Shown here piece after piece: positions 1 through 10,526 of a stretch of 64,000 bases of DNA (position 1 is its first letter; every line of letters begins with the position of its first letter). The stretch lies in contig JABDFS010000001.1 in assembly GCA_013286425.1 (NCBI GenBank), positions 1 through 64,000 of the forward strand, given 5' to 3'. Below the pieces are notes generated by a model that saw only the letters and a program-made list of their open reading frames with translations, was not told the DNA's origin and ran no database searches. The stretch comes from Bacteroidota bacterium (GTDB lineage: Bacteria; Bacteroidota; Bacteroidia; Chitinophagales; Chitinophagaceae). Position numbers and translations under genes: made by a program.

Positions 1-375
1 TTTCTTGGTTTTTCTGAAAATGTAACCTCTTTTTTTGAAGAGGCTCATTGTTTTGTGCTGCCTTCTTATTACCAGGAAGGCGTGCCAAGATCTTTACTGG
101 AAGCATGTGCAATGGAAGTGCCTTGCATTACAACTGATAACAATGGCTGTAAAGAAGTAATAAATGATAATGTAAACGGATTCATCTGTAATAAAAATGA
201 CGCAGCTGATCTTGCTTTAAAAATGCAACAAATGCTTTGCTTGCCGGCAACTCAATTATCTGAAATGGGCAGGAGAGGCAGAGAGATTGTTTTGGAAAAA
301 TTTGATGTTCGTATAACTATAGAAAAATATGATGAAGCTGTAAAGAAAATAATTAGTAAAAAAGATTTTGTGTAA
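1..375 (+). CDS. Glycosyltransferase, GT4 family (C-terminal fragment, truncated by window start)
   Basis: Frame open from base 1 (FLGFSENVTSFFEEAHCFVLPSYYQEGVPRSLLEACAMEVPCITTDNNGCKEVI); the VLPS-EGxPxxLLEAxAxxxP motif is typical of GT4. Confidence 0.85.
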   Translation, partial: FLGFSENVTSFFEEAHCFVLPSYYQEGVPRSLLEACAMEVPCITTDNNGCKEVINDNVNGFICNKNDAADLALKMQQMLCLPATQLSEMGRRGREIVLEKFDVRITIEKYDEAVKKIISKKDFV

Positions 376-385
376 TCTGATTATT

Positions 386-1189
386 TTATTTACCCGGCTT
401 ATAATACGTTAACGCTTCAGGCATTAAGTCTTTCAGTTTTTGTATGCGTGAAGCATCGCTCGGATGATCGCTTAACCATACAGGCGGTGCAGACCCATTA
501 TTTAAGTTCATCATGCGTGTCCAGAAAGGTATGGCTTGCTGCGGGTCATAACCAGCCATAGCTGCGAATATCAGCCCGTAATGATCGGCTTCATATTCCT
601 GGTTACGGCTGTTAGGAAGCAACACGCCCACCTGGGCTGATGACCCATAAACACTATTGAAAATATTAACGGTTTGAGGATTACTTCCCAATGCTACATC
701 TCCTGCTACCTGTATTCCCTGTGCTACCATTTCCTGGCTCATTCTTTCTCTTCCATGACCTGCAACTGCGTGCGTGATCTCATGCCCTAATACTATAGCT
801 AAAGCAGTTTCATTTTGTGTAACAGGCAATATACCTGTATACACAACAACTTTTCCGCCGGGCATACACCAGGCATTTACTTCTTTGCTTTCAACAAGAT
901 TGAATTCCCATTTGTAGTTTGAAATATCATTTGCTATGCCTTTTTGCTGATAATATTGTGTAATGGCATTGGCTATGCGCTGGCCAACACGTTTAACCAT
1001 TTCAGCATCGGTACTTGTGGCGGCTACAACTTTATTAGAAGACAGGAATTGCTTGTATTGGGTTAATGACAATTGTTCAACCTGGCTCTCAGATACAAGA
1101 TTGAGTTGATTTCTGCCTGTAATAGCATTTCTTGTGCAGGAAAAACATGAGCTTACAGCAACTAACAGCAGGATTACTTTTAATTTCAT
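386..1189 (-). CDS. M48-family metalloprotease, lipoprotein
   Basis: HEITHAVAGHGRERMS (HExxH), lipoprotein-like N-terminus (VSSCFSC), downstream EYEADHYGLIFAAMAGYDP. Confidence 0.9.
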   Translation of the reverse strand: MKLKVILLLVAVSSCFSCTRNAITGRNQLNLVSESQVEQLSLTQYKQFLSSNKVVAATSTDAEMVKRVGQRIANAITQYYQQKGIANDISNYKWEFNLVESKEVNAWCMPGGKVVVYTGILPVTQNETALAIVLGHEITHAVAGHGRERMSQEMVAQGIQVAGDVALGSNPQTVNIFNSVYGSSAQVGVLLPNSRNQEYEADHYGLIFAAMAGYDPQQAIPFWTRMMNLNNGSAPPVWLSDHPSDASRIQKLKDLMPEALTYYKPGK

Positions 1190-1211
1190 AATTAAAACTT
1201 CAAAAAATAAT

Positions 1212-1880
1212 TTATGATCTTCTTCTTTTTTGCCTGTTGCTGCGGCGCCGGTCGCGGTGTTTAAGAATGGGTACTTTACTTTCAGTTCCGTTAAGTAAGC
1301 GGTTTATATTTTTTTGATGCGTAAGTATTACCATCAAAGCAACTGCAACTGAAAACACCCTGTACAGAGTAACATCGTCATTAAAAATAAACAAGATAAA
1401 TACTGCAAACGCTATACTTGAAAGTATTGAGCTAAGAGAAACGAACCTTGTTAAATATAACACCAGCAAAAAAACTCCCACACAACACACAGCAACAATT
1501 GGTTGAATAGCCAATATCATTCCAAATAAAGTTGCAACGCCTTTACCGCCTTTGAAACCGGCCCAGATGGGGAATATATGGCCCGCTACTGCGGCAAGTC
1601 CAAGGCCAATCATAAAATTAGTTCTGTCCCAGTCATTTGATTTTGTTACATAGTAAGGTATCAGTATGTAGAGAGAAGTTGCAATAACACCTTTAAGCAT
1701 ATCAACTACCATTACGAAGGTTCCCCATTTTGGGCCAAGAACGCGGTAAGTATTGGTAGCGCCGGCATTGCCGCTTCCATAATCGCGTATATCAATTCCA
1801 AAATAATAACGGCTAACCCAAACAGAGGTAGGGATAGAACCAATCAGGTAGGCTGCTATGATCAATAAAAGTTCATTCAT
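1212..1880 (-). CDS. plsY: Glycerol-3-phosphate acyltransferase PlsY
   Basis: AYLIGSIPTSVWVSR, DYGSGNAGATNTYRVLG, GGKGVATLFG motifs; multi-TM. Confidence 0.93.
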   Translation of the reverse strand: MNELLLIIAAYLIGSIPTSVWVSRYYFGIDIRDYGSGNAGATNTYRVLGPKWGTFVMVVDMLKGVIATSLYILIPYYVTKSNDWDRTNFMIGLGLAAVAGHIFPIWAGFKGGKGVATLFGMILAIQPIVAVCCVGVFLLVLYLTRFVSLSSILSSIAFAVFILFIFNDDVTLYRVFSVAVALMVILTHQKNINRLLNGTESKVPILKHRDRRRSNRQKRRRS

Positions 1881-2079
1881 CAGGAGCTAAGCAAATTAAT
1901 TCAAGGTTGGCAAATATAAGCGCATTGTGATAAAAAAAACAGATAAAATTATGATATCCACGAAATTGGTTTTGCTTTTTGTTTCTTAAATCAAACAGAT
2001 AAACCATTTAATAAATTACCTAATGGATTGTGAAACAAAATAGAAAGCGAAGGTTACATTTGCAAAAATTTAAGAAATA

Positions 2080-2619
2080 ATGGCTGACATATTACACCCA
2101 TGGCATGGCGTTTCTTACGGCGATAAAGCACCCAGAATAGTTAATGCAATAATTGAAATTTCCCAAGGCTCAAGATGTAAATATGAAATTGACAAGGAGA
2201 GTGGCCTTCTGAAACTTGACAGGGTGATTTATTCATCATTCTATTATCCCAATAATTACGGTTTTATTCCACAAACCTATGGCGATGATAAAGATCCTTT
2301 GGATATACTTGTAATAACTTCTTTGCCTGTGCAACCGCTAACTTTAATGGAAGCAAAAGTTATTGGTGTTATGCAAATGATCGATAGCGGCGATGCAGAT
2401 GACAAAATTATTGCTGTAGCCAATAATGATCCGGCTGTAAACCACTATAATAATATTGAAGAATTACCACCACATTTTTTTGAAGAACTCCGTCACTTCT
2501 TTGAGGAATATAAAACACTTGAAAAGAAAACCGTTAAGGTTGCAGATTTTGGTGATAAGGCAAAAGCGCTGGATATAATTACAGACGCTATTAATTTGTA
2601 CAAGAAAAAGTTTCGCTGA
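2080..2619 (+). CDS. ppa: Inorganic pyrophosphatase
   Basis: [20 protein letters not shown] signature; full-length 179 aa. Confidence 0.95.
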   Translation: MADILHPWHGVSYGDKAPRIVNAIIEISQGSRCKYEIDKESGLLKLDRVIYSSFYYPNNYGFIPQTYGDDKDPLDILVITSLPVQPLTLMEAKVIGVMQMIDSGDADDKIIAVANNDPAVNHYNNIEELPPHFFEELRHFFEEYKTLEKKTVKVADFGDKAKALDIITDAINLYKKKFR

Positions 2620-2777
2620 AAATATAAACGTTTTTCAACTTATAAATTAGTGATTTAATTTTTTACCGGTAAATGAACCTTGATACTTTACGGTTCTGTC
2701 ACTTCGCTTGCCTGTCCCGAGAGCAAAGCGATTCGGGATACTGCATATCATTGAGCAGCTACGGTTTCCTGTTTATA

Positions 2778-5330
2778 CTACGCAGAATTTCTTCCCGCAT
2801 TAATAATTCCGAATGAACAGCGCATAGCCAGCTTTTCATACTTTTCTTTAAAAGCTGCATCACTGCCTTCTCTTATTTTCATTAACGCATATTGTTGTAT
2901 GGTTACAAGCGGAAGCACAATGCGTTCGCGCATATTAATGCTTGAATGTTCAACCGGAAGCCCTTCCATCAAACTTTTATTGCCTGAAAGCTTTTTAAGA
3001 TACTCTAGTGTAAGATTAAATTCATCATACATCATCTTCCAAAGCTTGCCGAAACGCGCATCATTGGAAACATATTTTGTAAGCGGAAAAAAGCATTTCA
3101 TCATTGCCATCTCGCAATTGTCAAGCAAGGTTCTGAAGAACATTGAATTTTTATAGAGATATTGTACCTGTCTCCATTTTCCTGATGCTTCTGCCTGTTT
3201 TAAAGCAGTTCCCACACCATAATAACCGGTAACATTTTGTTTTAACTGACTGAAAGCGCCAACAAAAGGAATAGCGCGCAGGTCTTTTAATGAAAGCCCT
3301 GATGTTTTACCGCGTTTTGTAGGCCTGCTGCCAATATTTGTTTCTGAATAAAATCTCAGTGGACTTATCTCTGCTAAATAATCAACAAATGCAGGATGAT
3401 TTTTAAGCTGCATATAAGCCTTGTAACTGTCTTCAGATAATTGCTTCAGCAATTTTTCTTCGCTTCTTGTTAATGTATTTTCTTTAACAGAGAATAATTC
3501 ATTGGCAACACCTGCATGCACCAATTGTTCAATATTGAATTGAGCTGAATCTATTGTTCCGAAGTTTGAGCTTACCGTTTGTCCTTGCACAGTCAACTGG
3601 ATTTCTTTGTTGGAAATATCACGCCCCATTGATGCATAGAACCTGTGGGTTTTGCCACCGCCACGTGCAGGCGGGCCACCACGTCCATCAAAAAAGATAA
3701 CATCAATATCATAATTTTTGGAGATAGCTGTAAGCTCTTCTTTCGCTTTATAAATACTCCAGTTGGCCATCAAATAACCGCCATCTTTTGTACCGTCAGA
3801 AAAACCAAGCATGATGGTTTGTTTGTTGCCACGCAATTTTAAATGTTCACGATACTCTTTATTCGAGTATAGTTTTTTCATTATTGCAGAAGCATTTTCC
3901 AGGTCATCAATTGTTTCAAACAGAGGCACAATATCAACAGTTAATGCTTCTTTCTTCCATCCGTTCAACAAAAACAAGGCATATACCTCGATCACGTTCA
4001 ACGCACTGTTGCATTGACTTATAACATACCTGTGACAAGCTTCTTTACCATTTTGCTGTTGAATGGTTTTAACAGCTTCTGCAGATTTAAGCGTATCAGT
4101 AAAAAGTTCATTGTCAGAAAATGAAACGGTTGTTTCATGCACTTTTAATAACGCTGCGATCTTCCTGTTCTCATCCAGGCTGTTGTAATTTGAAGGCAGA
4201 ACATCCTGTTCTATCAATGATTCAAAAAAGCGTGTGTGCACCGTACTTTCCTGCCTTATATCAAGCGAAGCGAAATACAAACCAAATATCTCTGCTTTGA
4301 ATAACAGCTTATAAACATCTTCAATAAAAAGGTTGTTGTTATCTTTTAGAATAACAATGATCTTGTTGAGAATGCCTTTGATTTCTTCCTTGCTTATTTT
4401 ATCTGTTGCATTGTTATATAAATTATCATACAACCTTTTTTCAAGCTGCGTGATCAATTCATGAGCGCCTTTAAATGTAAGCCTGCGTTTAAGCCATTTT
4501 GCATTTCTGTGATAAGAACGCAAAACGCCCATGCGCAATGTTTCTGCAACTTTTAAAGTTATCTCAGTTGTAACAAAAGGATTGCCATCGCGGTCTGCGC
4601 CGGGCCAGAATCCCATCTGGATTAAAGGATGCTTTATTGCTTCCGACTGATCAAATTCATTTTTAAAAATGAACATGATGTTTCCAATAGCATCGTAGAA
4701 AACATTTTCTAAAAACCATAACAAGCTTATGGCTTCATCGTATGGAGTTGGCTTCTGCTTTTTGAGAAAAGGCGTTCTTCCTAATTGTTGCAGGTAAATA
4801 TTAACCAGTTCAGTTTCGTCGGTTTTTAATGCTTTTGAAAGATCGTTGATAATACCCAAAACTTCGCCTGTATAAAACTGCGTTGGATGCGCTGTTAAAA
4901 CAATACGCACTGCAAAATCGTTCAGCTTTTTTATGAACTCTTTTTCTTTATGCATCTGATCGATCTGCGAACACAACTGCTTTAACGTGCCCGGGCCATT
5001 CACATCGTTCACATGTGTAAATGCTGCATCTTCCAAAGCATCAAACAAAACAACCTGTCTTTCGGCATATTGAACAAAGCGAAATAAAAGATCTATCTGT
5101 TCATCTTTTTCATACGAAGTGTTTTGCTTGAGAAAATTATCAATGATTTCAGCCGGGCTTTTTTCTTTGCTGTATCCTTCTTCGCACTCCAATAAAAACA
5201 ATGAAAGCAATACACCTGTTTTTTCAATGCGGTGAAAGGGCAATGAAGTAAATAAACTGTTATATAACTGAAACTTTAACGCAACAAGATTCTTAAACTC
5301 CTGCAACGCTGCGGAAGATAGCTGGCTCAT
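2778..5330 (-). CDS. ppc: Phosphoenolpyruvate carboxylase
   Basis: VLTAHPTQ, FWPGADRDGNPFVT, FFDGRGGPPARGGGKTH, GYSDGTKDGGY-like (GFSDGTKDGGYLMANW) motifs. Confidence 0.95.
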   Translation of the reverse strand: MSQLSSAALQEFKNLVALKFQLYNSLFTSLPFHRIEKTGVLLSLFLLECEEGYSKEKSPAEIIDNFLKQNTSYEKDEQIDLLFRFVQYAERQVVLFDALEDAAFTHVNDVNGPGTLKQLCSQIDQMHKEKEFIKKLNDFAVRIVLTAHPTQFYTGEVLGIINDLSKALKTDETELVNIYLQQLGRTPFLKKQKPTPYDEAISLLWFLENVFYDAIGNIMFIFKNEFDQSEAIKHPLIQMGFWPGADRDGNPFVTTEITLKVAETLRMGVLRSYHRNAKWLKRRLTFKGAHELITQLEKRLYDNLYNNATDKISKEEIKGILNKIIVILKDNNNLFIEDVYKLLFKAEIFGLYFASLDIRQESTVHTRFFESLIEQDVLPSNYNSLDENRKIAALLKVHETTVSFSDNELFTDTLKSAEAVKTIQQQNGKEACHRYVISQCNSALNVIEVYALFLLNGWKKEALTVDIVPLFETIDDLENASAIMKKLYSNKEYREHLKLRGNKQTIMLGFSDGTKDGGYLMANWSIYKAKEELTAISKNYDIDVIFFDGRGGPPARGGGKTHRFYASMGRDISNKEIQLTVQGQTVSSNFGTIDSAQFNIEQLVHAGVANELFSVKENTLTRSEEKLLKQLSEDSYKAYMQLKNHPAFVDYLAEISPLRFYSETNIGSRPTKRGKTSGLSLKDLRAIPFVGAFSQLKQNVTGYYGVGTALKQAEASGKWRQVQYLYKNSMFFRTLLDNCEMAMMKCFFPLTKYVSNDARFGKLWKMMYDEFNLTLEYLKKLSGNKSLMEGLPVEHSSINMRERIVLPLVTIQQYALMKIREGSDAAFKEKYEKLAMRCSFGIINAGRNSA

Positions 5331-5374
5331 ACGCGATAAATATATAAAATATTGCGCAAGCGATTAAACTGCCT

Positions 5375-6229
5375 TTATAAAATATTAAGCTGGTTGCGTA
5401 ATCCTGCCTTTGCGAGAATGAAAATTTTGGTGTGATCAGCAATGCGGATTCTCTTTTGCAATATTGATTTAGGCTGAAGTTTTTTTATTTTTTTGAACAA
5501 TGAATAATAATACTGATAGGCAACATATACACCAAACTTTGCGCTTGCAGGAAGCTGCATAATGCCTTTATAAGCATGATCAAAATCTCTTTGGATACCT
5601 GATTCTATTTTTCTCTTTTCTTCATTGCTGAAGTTTTTAAAGTTGCAGTTTGGAAAATACATGCGGTCAAGCAATTCATTATCAACTTTCATATCGCGTA
5701 AAAAATTTACTTTCTGAAATGCTGCACCAAGGCTGCATGCATATTCTTTCAAACGCGTGAACAACTGTTTGTCTTTTGCGCAAAAAATACTCAGGCACAT
5801 TAAACCAACTGCTTCAGCACTTCCATAAATATATTCTTTATAAGAAGCTTCATCATGCACATTTTTATACAAATCTTTTTGCATGCTGCAGAAAAAAGCA
5901 TCGATCAATTTATGATCAATTGAATACTTATTTACTGTAAGCTGAAAACTATTCAGGATTGGATTGAGGCTTATTTTTTCATAAATAGCTTTATATGTTT
6001 CTGCTTTAAAATTTTGCAACATTGCTGCTTTGTCAAATTCATGAAATGTATCTACGATCTCGTCAGTAAACCTAACGAAACCATAAATATTATGTATATC
6101 GCTGCGAATATCTTTATGCAATAACTTAACTGCAGCAGCAAACGAAGTGCTGTAATTTTCAGTAACTATTTTACTGCATTGCCTGCTTGTTTCATGAAAA
6201 CGTTCAATCATAATAAAAGTCTTAAACAA
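5375..6229 (-). CDS. crtB: Phytoene/squalene synthase family protein
   Basis: YGFVRFTDEIVDTF and FQKVNFLRDMKVD Asp-rich motifs; directly downstream of crtI. Confidence 0.9.
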   Translation of the reverse strand: MFKTFIMIERFHETSRQCSKIVTENYSTSFAAAVKLLHKDIRSDIHNIYGFVRFTDEIVDTFHEFDKAAMLQNFKAETYKAIYEKISLNPILNSFQLTVNKYSIDHKLIDAFFCSMQKDLYKNVHDEASYKEYIYGSAEAVGLMCLSIFCAKDKQLFTRLKEYACSLGAAFQKVNFLRDMKVDNELLDRMYFPNCNFKNFSNEEKRKIESGIQRDFDHAYKGIMQLPASAKFGVYVAYQYYYSLFKKIKKLQPKSILQKRIRIADHTKIFILAKAGLRNQLNIL

Positions 6230-6289
6230 AAGAATGCAAATAATTAATTTTTCCCTGTGTTTAAATTAACGCAAAAAAGCAATGAATGT

Positions 6290-7780
6290 TTACCTGAACA
6301 ATTTATTTATACAGGCTGATACAACTTCGCCGCTTATTAAAGCCGGCGGAACGCCCGGGCCCGGAACAGTGAACTGGCCTGTGTAAAATAAATTCCTTAC
6401 TTTTTTATTTTTTATGGATGGTTTTAACATCGCTGTCTGCATCAATGTATTAGCTAAACCATAAGCATTGCCTTTATATGCGTTATAATCACCTACGAAA
6501 TTGCTATATGCATAAGATTTTTTTACAATAATATTTTGCCTGATAGTTTCACCGGTTTTCTTTTCAAAGCGATCTATGATCTTTTCAAAATAACTGTTTC
6601 GCAGATCTTCGTTGTCATCTGTAAGCCCTGATGCAACAGGAATTAAAAAGAAAAGATTCTCACACCCTTCCGGCGCTGATGAATTATCAGTCACCGATGT
6701 TGCACTAACATAAAATAAAGGGTCAGTTGGCCATTGCTTTGTTGTATAAATTTCTTTTGCATGCTGTTCAAACGAAGTATCAAAAAACAATGAATGATGA
6801 TGAATGTTATTGAGCTTCTTATTTAATCCAACATAGAAGATAATGCACGATGGCGCCAATACTTTTTGATTCCAATATGCTTCTGAATAATTCCTGTATG
6901 CAGCAGGCAAAAGTTTGTTTTCTACATGATGGTAATCTGCATTCGCAATAACAACATCAGCTTTATAAACTGAGATTTCGCCATCTATATTTTGTGCAAT
7001 TACTTTTGAAGCAAGCCCACCTTTAATTTCAATATTCTTAACATCCTGGTTGAAGCAGAACTTTACATTCAGCTCAAGCGCAAGTGTATACATTGCTTCA
7101 ACAATTTTGTACATACCACCTTTGGGAAACCATGTTCCGCCTTTTATGTCTGCATAATTCATCAGGCTGTATAATGCGGGAGTTTTTTCAGGTAAAGCAC
7201 CAAGAAACAAAACAGGGAATTCCAGCAACTGCTGCAAATGCGGATGATGAAAATATTGCTGTATATGTCTTTTAATTGAAGTAAAAACGTCAAGCTTTAT
7301 TATGCCTTTCAATAAGTCAACATCAAAAAATTCAGTAACAGAAATACCGGGTTTGTATACAAGCCTGTTCATTCCGGCTTCATACTTGAATGCAGCTTCT
7401 TTTAAAAATAAATCAAGTTTATTGCTGCTTCCGGGTTCAATACTTTCAAATAATTTTTTTAATGAAGTATAATCCGCAGGAACATCCATCACCCCATCAT
7501 TCCAATAAATGCTGTACGACGGATCAAGCCTTATTAAATCATAATAGTCGCCGGCTTTTTTATTGAACTGGTAAAAGAATCTTTCAAACACATCCGGCAT
7601 CCAATACCAGCTTGGGCCCATGTCAAAACTAAACCCATCAATTTTTAATTGGCGTGCCCTGCCTCCGGGCTCATCATGTTTCTCAAGCACCGTTACATTC
7701 CATCCTGCCTTCGCCATAAAACAGGCAGCCGACATGCCTGCAAACCCGCTTCCGATTATAATGGCATTTTTATTATTCAC
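6290..7780 (-). CDS. crtI: Phytoene desaturase
   Basis: N-terminal NNKNAIIIGSGFAGMSAACFMAKAGWNVTVLEKHDEPGGRAR dinucleotide-binding motif; C-terminal NLFYTGQFTVPGPGVPPALISGE signature. Confidence 0.93.
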   Translation of the reverse strand: MNNKNAIIIGSGFAGMSAACFMAKAGWNVTVLEKHDEPGGRARQLKIDGFSFDMGPSWYWMPDVFERFFYQFNKKAGDYYDLIRLDPSYSIYWNDGVMDVPADYTSLKKLFESIEPGSSNKLDLFLKEAAFKYEAGMNRLVYKPGISVTEFFDVDLLKGIIKLDVFTSIKRHIQQYFHHPHLQQLLEFPVLFLGALPEKTPALYSLMNYADIKGGTWFPKGGMYKIVEAMYTLALELNVKFCFNQDVKNIEIKGGLASKVIAQNIDGEISVYKADVVIANADYHHVENKLLPAAYRNYSEAYWNQKVLAPSCIIFYVGLNKKLNNIHHHSLFFDTSFEQHAKEIYTTKQWPTDPLFYVSATSVTDNSSAPEGCENLFFLIPVASGLTDDNEDLRNSYFEKIIDRFEKKTGETIRQNIIVKKSYAYSNFVGDYNAYKGNAYGLANTLMQTAMLKPSIKNKKVRNLFYTGQFTVPGPGVPPALISGEVVSACINKLFR

Positions 7781-7790
7781 TGTATAAATA

Positions 7791-8288
7791 TCAGAAACGT
7801 TCTACCTGAGACTTTAATAATTTACGCGCAAAATGTACACGGCTTTTTATAGTGCCCAAAGGTTCGGAAAGTATATCTGCTATCTCGGTGTATTTATACC
7901 CATCGAAGTGTAACAGGAATGGGTGTTTAAAAATTTCGGGCAGATTTATAATAGCCTTTTTTATTTCTTTAATGTTGATGGAAGCCACTGCATCATTGTA
8001 TGTAACTGCCCTGGTTGAATTGATGTAATAATCGCCCGCCGTTCCATCAAATATTAATTGTTGCCTGCTTTTCTTACGATAATCATTTATAAAAATATTC
8101 CGCATGATGGTATATAACCATGCTTTGAGATTTGTGCCTGTGCTATATTTCTCTTCATTGGCAAGCGCCTTATATATCGTTTCCTGGAAAAGATCGCGCG
8201 CTTCTTCATGATCCTGGGTTAATTTGAATGCAAAAGGCATCAGGAATTCTGCACTGTTCAATAAGACATGATTAAAATCAATCTCCAT
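7791..8288 (-). CDS. RNA polymerase sigma factor, ECF-like sigma-70 family
   Basis: DLFQETIYKAL region 2 (AWLYTIMRNIFINDYRKK) and region 4 (YTEIADILSEPLGTIKSRVHFARKLL). Confidence 0.9.
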   Translation of the reverse strand: MEIDFNHVLLNSAEFLMPFAFKLTQDHEEARDLFQETIYKALANEEKYSTGTNLKAWLYTIMRNIFINDYRKKSRQQLIFDGTAGDYYINSTRAVTYNDAVASINIKEIKKAIINLPEIFKHPFLLHFDGYKYTEIADILSEPLGTIKSRVHFARKLLKSQVERF

Positions 8289-8368
8289 TTTTGTTTAATT
8301 TTTCACATATCAAACTTAAACAAAAAGTATATACAAAACCTCTTTTAAAAATTCAAACCCAATTTTTT

Positions 8369-9181
8369 TTACACACTTACATTAAAATCTCTCAGGGCAT
8401 CGTTTAGACTTGTTTTAAGATCTGTGCTGGGTTTGCGTTTGCCGATGATCAATGCACAGCTTACCCCAAAAGAACCTGCGGGAAAATCTTTGTTGTATGT
8501 GCCGGGAATAACAACACTGCCGGCCGGAACATGGCCTTTGTATTCAACAGGCGAGGATTTACTTACATCTATAATTTTTGTGGATTGTGTAAGCACTACG
8601 TTTGCACCAAGCACTGCCTCTTTTTCAACGATAACGCCTTCAACCACTATGCAACGGCTGCCGATAAAACACCCATCTTCTATAATTACAGGCGAGGCTT
8701 GTAACGGTTCCAAAACACCGCCAATACCAACACCGCCGCTCAGGTGAACATGCTTGCCTATCTGCGCACAACTGCCAACAGTTGCCCATGTATCAACCAT
8801 GGTTCCTTCATCTACATACGCACCAATATTTATGAAGCTTGGAAGCTGTATCACGTTCTTTGCAACATAAGCGCCGTAACGCGAAACAGCACCGGGAATA
8901 GTTCTGACGCCTAAGCTTTTAAAATCTTTTTTTAATGGGATCTTATCATGGAACTCAAAGGGCGGCATTTGTATGGTTTCCATCGGCTGCACAGCGAAGT
9001 ACATAAGTATTGCCTGTTTTACCCACTCGTTTACCTGCCATCCGTTCTCAGTTGGTGAAGCTGTGCGCAACCTTCCTTTATCCACTTCTTCAATAACTGC
9101 TTTTACTGCGTCTGAATATTTCTGATCTTTTAATAATTCCCGGTTGGACCATGCTTCTGAAATCAATGATTGTAATTCCAT
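8369..9181 (-). CDS. dapD: 2,3,4,5-tetrahydropyridine-2,6-dicarboxylate N-succinyltransferase
   Basis: Hexapeptide/LbH repeats, VDEGTMVDTWATVGSCAQIG, NGWQVNEWVKQAIL. Internal Met (MELQSLISEAW) is the likelier start than ORF start 9220. Confidence 0.93.
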   Translation of the reverse strand: MELQSLISEAWSNRELLKDQKYSDAVKAVIEEVDKGRLRTASPTENGWQVNEWVKQAILMYFAVQPMETIQMPPFEFHDKIPLKKDFKSLGVRTIPGAVSRYGAYVAKNVIQLPSFINIGAYVDEGTMVDTWATVGSCAQIGKHVHLSGGVGIGGVLEPLQASPVIIEDGCFIGSRCIVVEGVIVEKEAVLGANVVLTQSTKIIDVSKSSPVEYKGHVPAGSVVIPGTYNKDFPAGSFGVSCALIIGKRKPSTDLKTSLNDALRDFNVSV

Positions 9182-9397
9182 GAATTTTTTTTGCGAAGAT
9201 AAATATTGAACAATTCGCAAAAGAAATTATAGCCAGGTACAGGCAGGATTAAGCAAACGTCACGGGGAAAGTAAACGAAGCTGAAAATTGAAAGGTTTTT
9301 TCACTACCAGCCTATAAGGAATGACAGGTGTATACCTGCAAGCTGTACTGATCATCTTATTTATCAATTACCTGTTTTATATTTAACAGGGAGCATA

Positions 9398-9503
9398 TTT
9401 TTACGATAAAACTTCGATATTTATTCGACATTTCTTCGATCTTATTGATCGAAGTTATATCGAAGTTTTATCGAAGAAATATCGAAGTTATATCGAAGAA
9501 ATG
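9398..9503 (+). repeat. Palindromic 11-bp-phased repeat element, copy A
   Basis: CGA triplets at 9404, 9415, 9426, 9437 | 9450, 9461, 9472, 9483, 9494: 11-bp spacing with one central 13-bp step; right arm is CGAAGTTATAT-type units ending CGAAGAAATG. Confidence 0.9.
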
Positions 9504-9605
9504 AACTGCCAGATATTTTTTGTTAAATGAGTTTAGGATGAGACAACAAAAAACTTTAAAGGTTAGTAGTTAGCCGGCTAAAAGGTTGCAGTTTATATTA
9601 TGAAA

Positions 9606-9643
9606 CAAAAAACCTTAAAGGCATTATGCCTCTAAGGTTTTTG
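9606..9643 (-). terminator. Rho-independent-like hairpin downstream of the DNRLRE gene
   Basis: AAAAACCTTAAAGGC-ATTAT-GCCTCTAAGGTTTTT inverted repeat. Confidence 0.7.
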
Positions 9644-9693
9644 AAGAATTTTTAAGTAAACAGTTTGATTATACTATTTCACTTCTTTATGAA

Positions 9694-10482
9694 TTAAAAA
9701 TATACAACAACTAATTTGGGTCTGTAATTCACGGTATTTTCTGATGTACCAAAAGTTATAGAACGATATGGAGTTTCGCTCAGTAAAGACATTAACATCC
9801 CGTTATTCGGAGTTCCGTTTACCCAACTTTGAACAAAATTTGTAATGTTAACTACTTTATTTTCACTCCATTGCTGCGAAGTTGCCGGAATTAAAACCTG
9901 GTTTCCAATTGTGCCAGGTTGTGTAGCCCAGGTAACAGTATTTTGATTCCACATTGGTGTTGCAGCACACATTTGTAAAAAGCTTTTGTTATTTTGATAG
10001 CTTGGTGGAGTGTTGGGATGAAATGAATTTCCCTGCGGGCAATTAGGAGAACCTCCTGCAGGCAATCCATAGAGGTACAGTGTTGCTGAAACGATGGTTG
10101 AATTTGCAGGTATTAAAGAAAGCTGTGTGAATTTAATAAGATCTCTGCGATAAGTAGGTATTCCACCGGCAGTCCAGGTTAATGCAGGTATATCTACTTC
10201 GTGACCTTTGTTCATATTCACATATGTTGGATCAGGATCATACCTTAAAATCATAGCATCCTGTCCACTGTCTTTTGCCGGGCGAAGCGTAAGTTTAATA
10301 TTGCCATTAGCGGTGCTTGTTGTTGCTGTTGCAACGCCTTCTTCTGAAGAAATTACGGTTTCACCTACAGATTGCGAACCAACGCTTTCTGTTTCCGGTG
10401 CTATATCCTGCGATTTTTGACAGCCTGTAGCTGTAAGTATTAGCATCGCAACTGCTAAAACTGTGTTTGTGATCTTTTTCAT
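9694..10482 (-). CDS. DNRLRE-domain-like secreted lipoprotein
   Basis: Lipoprotein signal (LILTATGCQ); ASLYLYGLPAG...VNITNFVQSWVNGTPNNGMLM...RPKLVVVY pattern of DNRLRE/carbohydrate-binding-like domains. Confidence 0.65.
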   Translation of the reverse strand: MKKITNTVLAVAMLILTATGCQKSQDIAPETESVGSQSVGETVISSEEGVATATTSTANGNIKLTLRPAKDSGQDAMILRYDPDPTYVNMNKGHEVDIPALTWTAGGIPTYRRDLIKFTQLSLIPANSTIVSATLYLYGLPAGGSPNCPQGNSFHPNTPPSYQNNKSFLQMCAATPMWNQNTVTWATQPGTIGNQVLIPATSQQWSENKVVNITNFVQSWVNGTPNNGMLMSLLSETPYRSITFGTSENTVNYRPKLVVVYF

Positions 10483-10526
10483 TTTTGATAGTTTTTAAAT
10501 TTTGTTTGATAAATGCTGTTTTAAAT

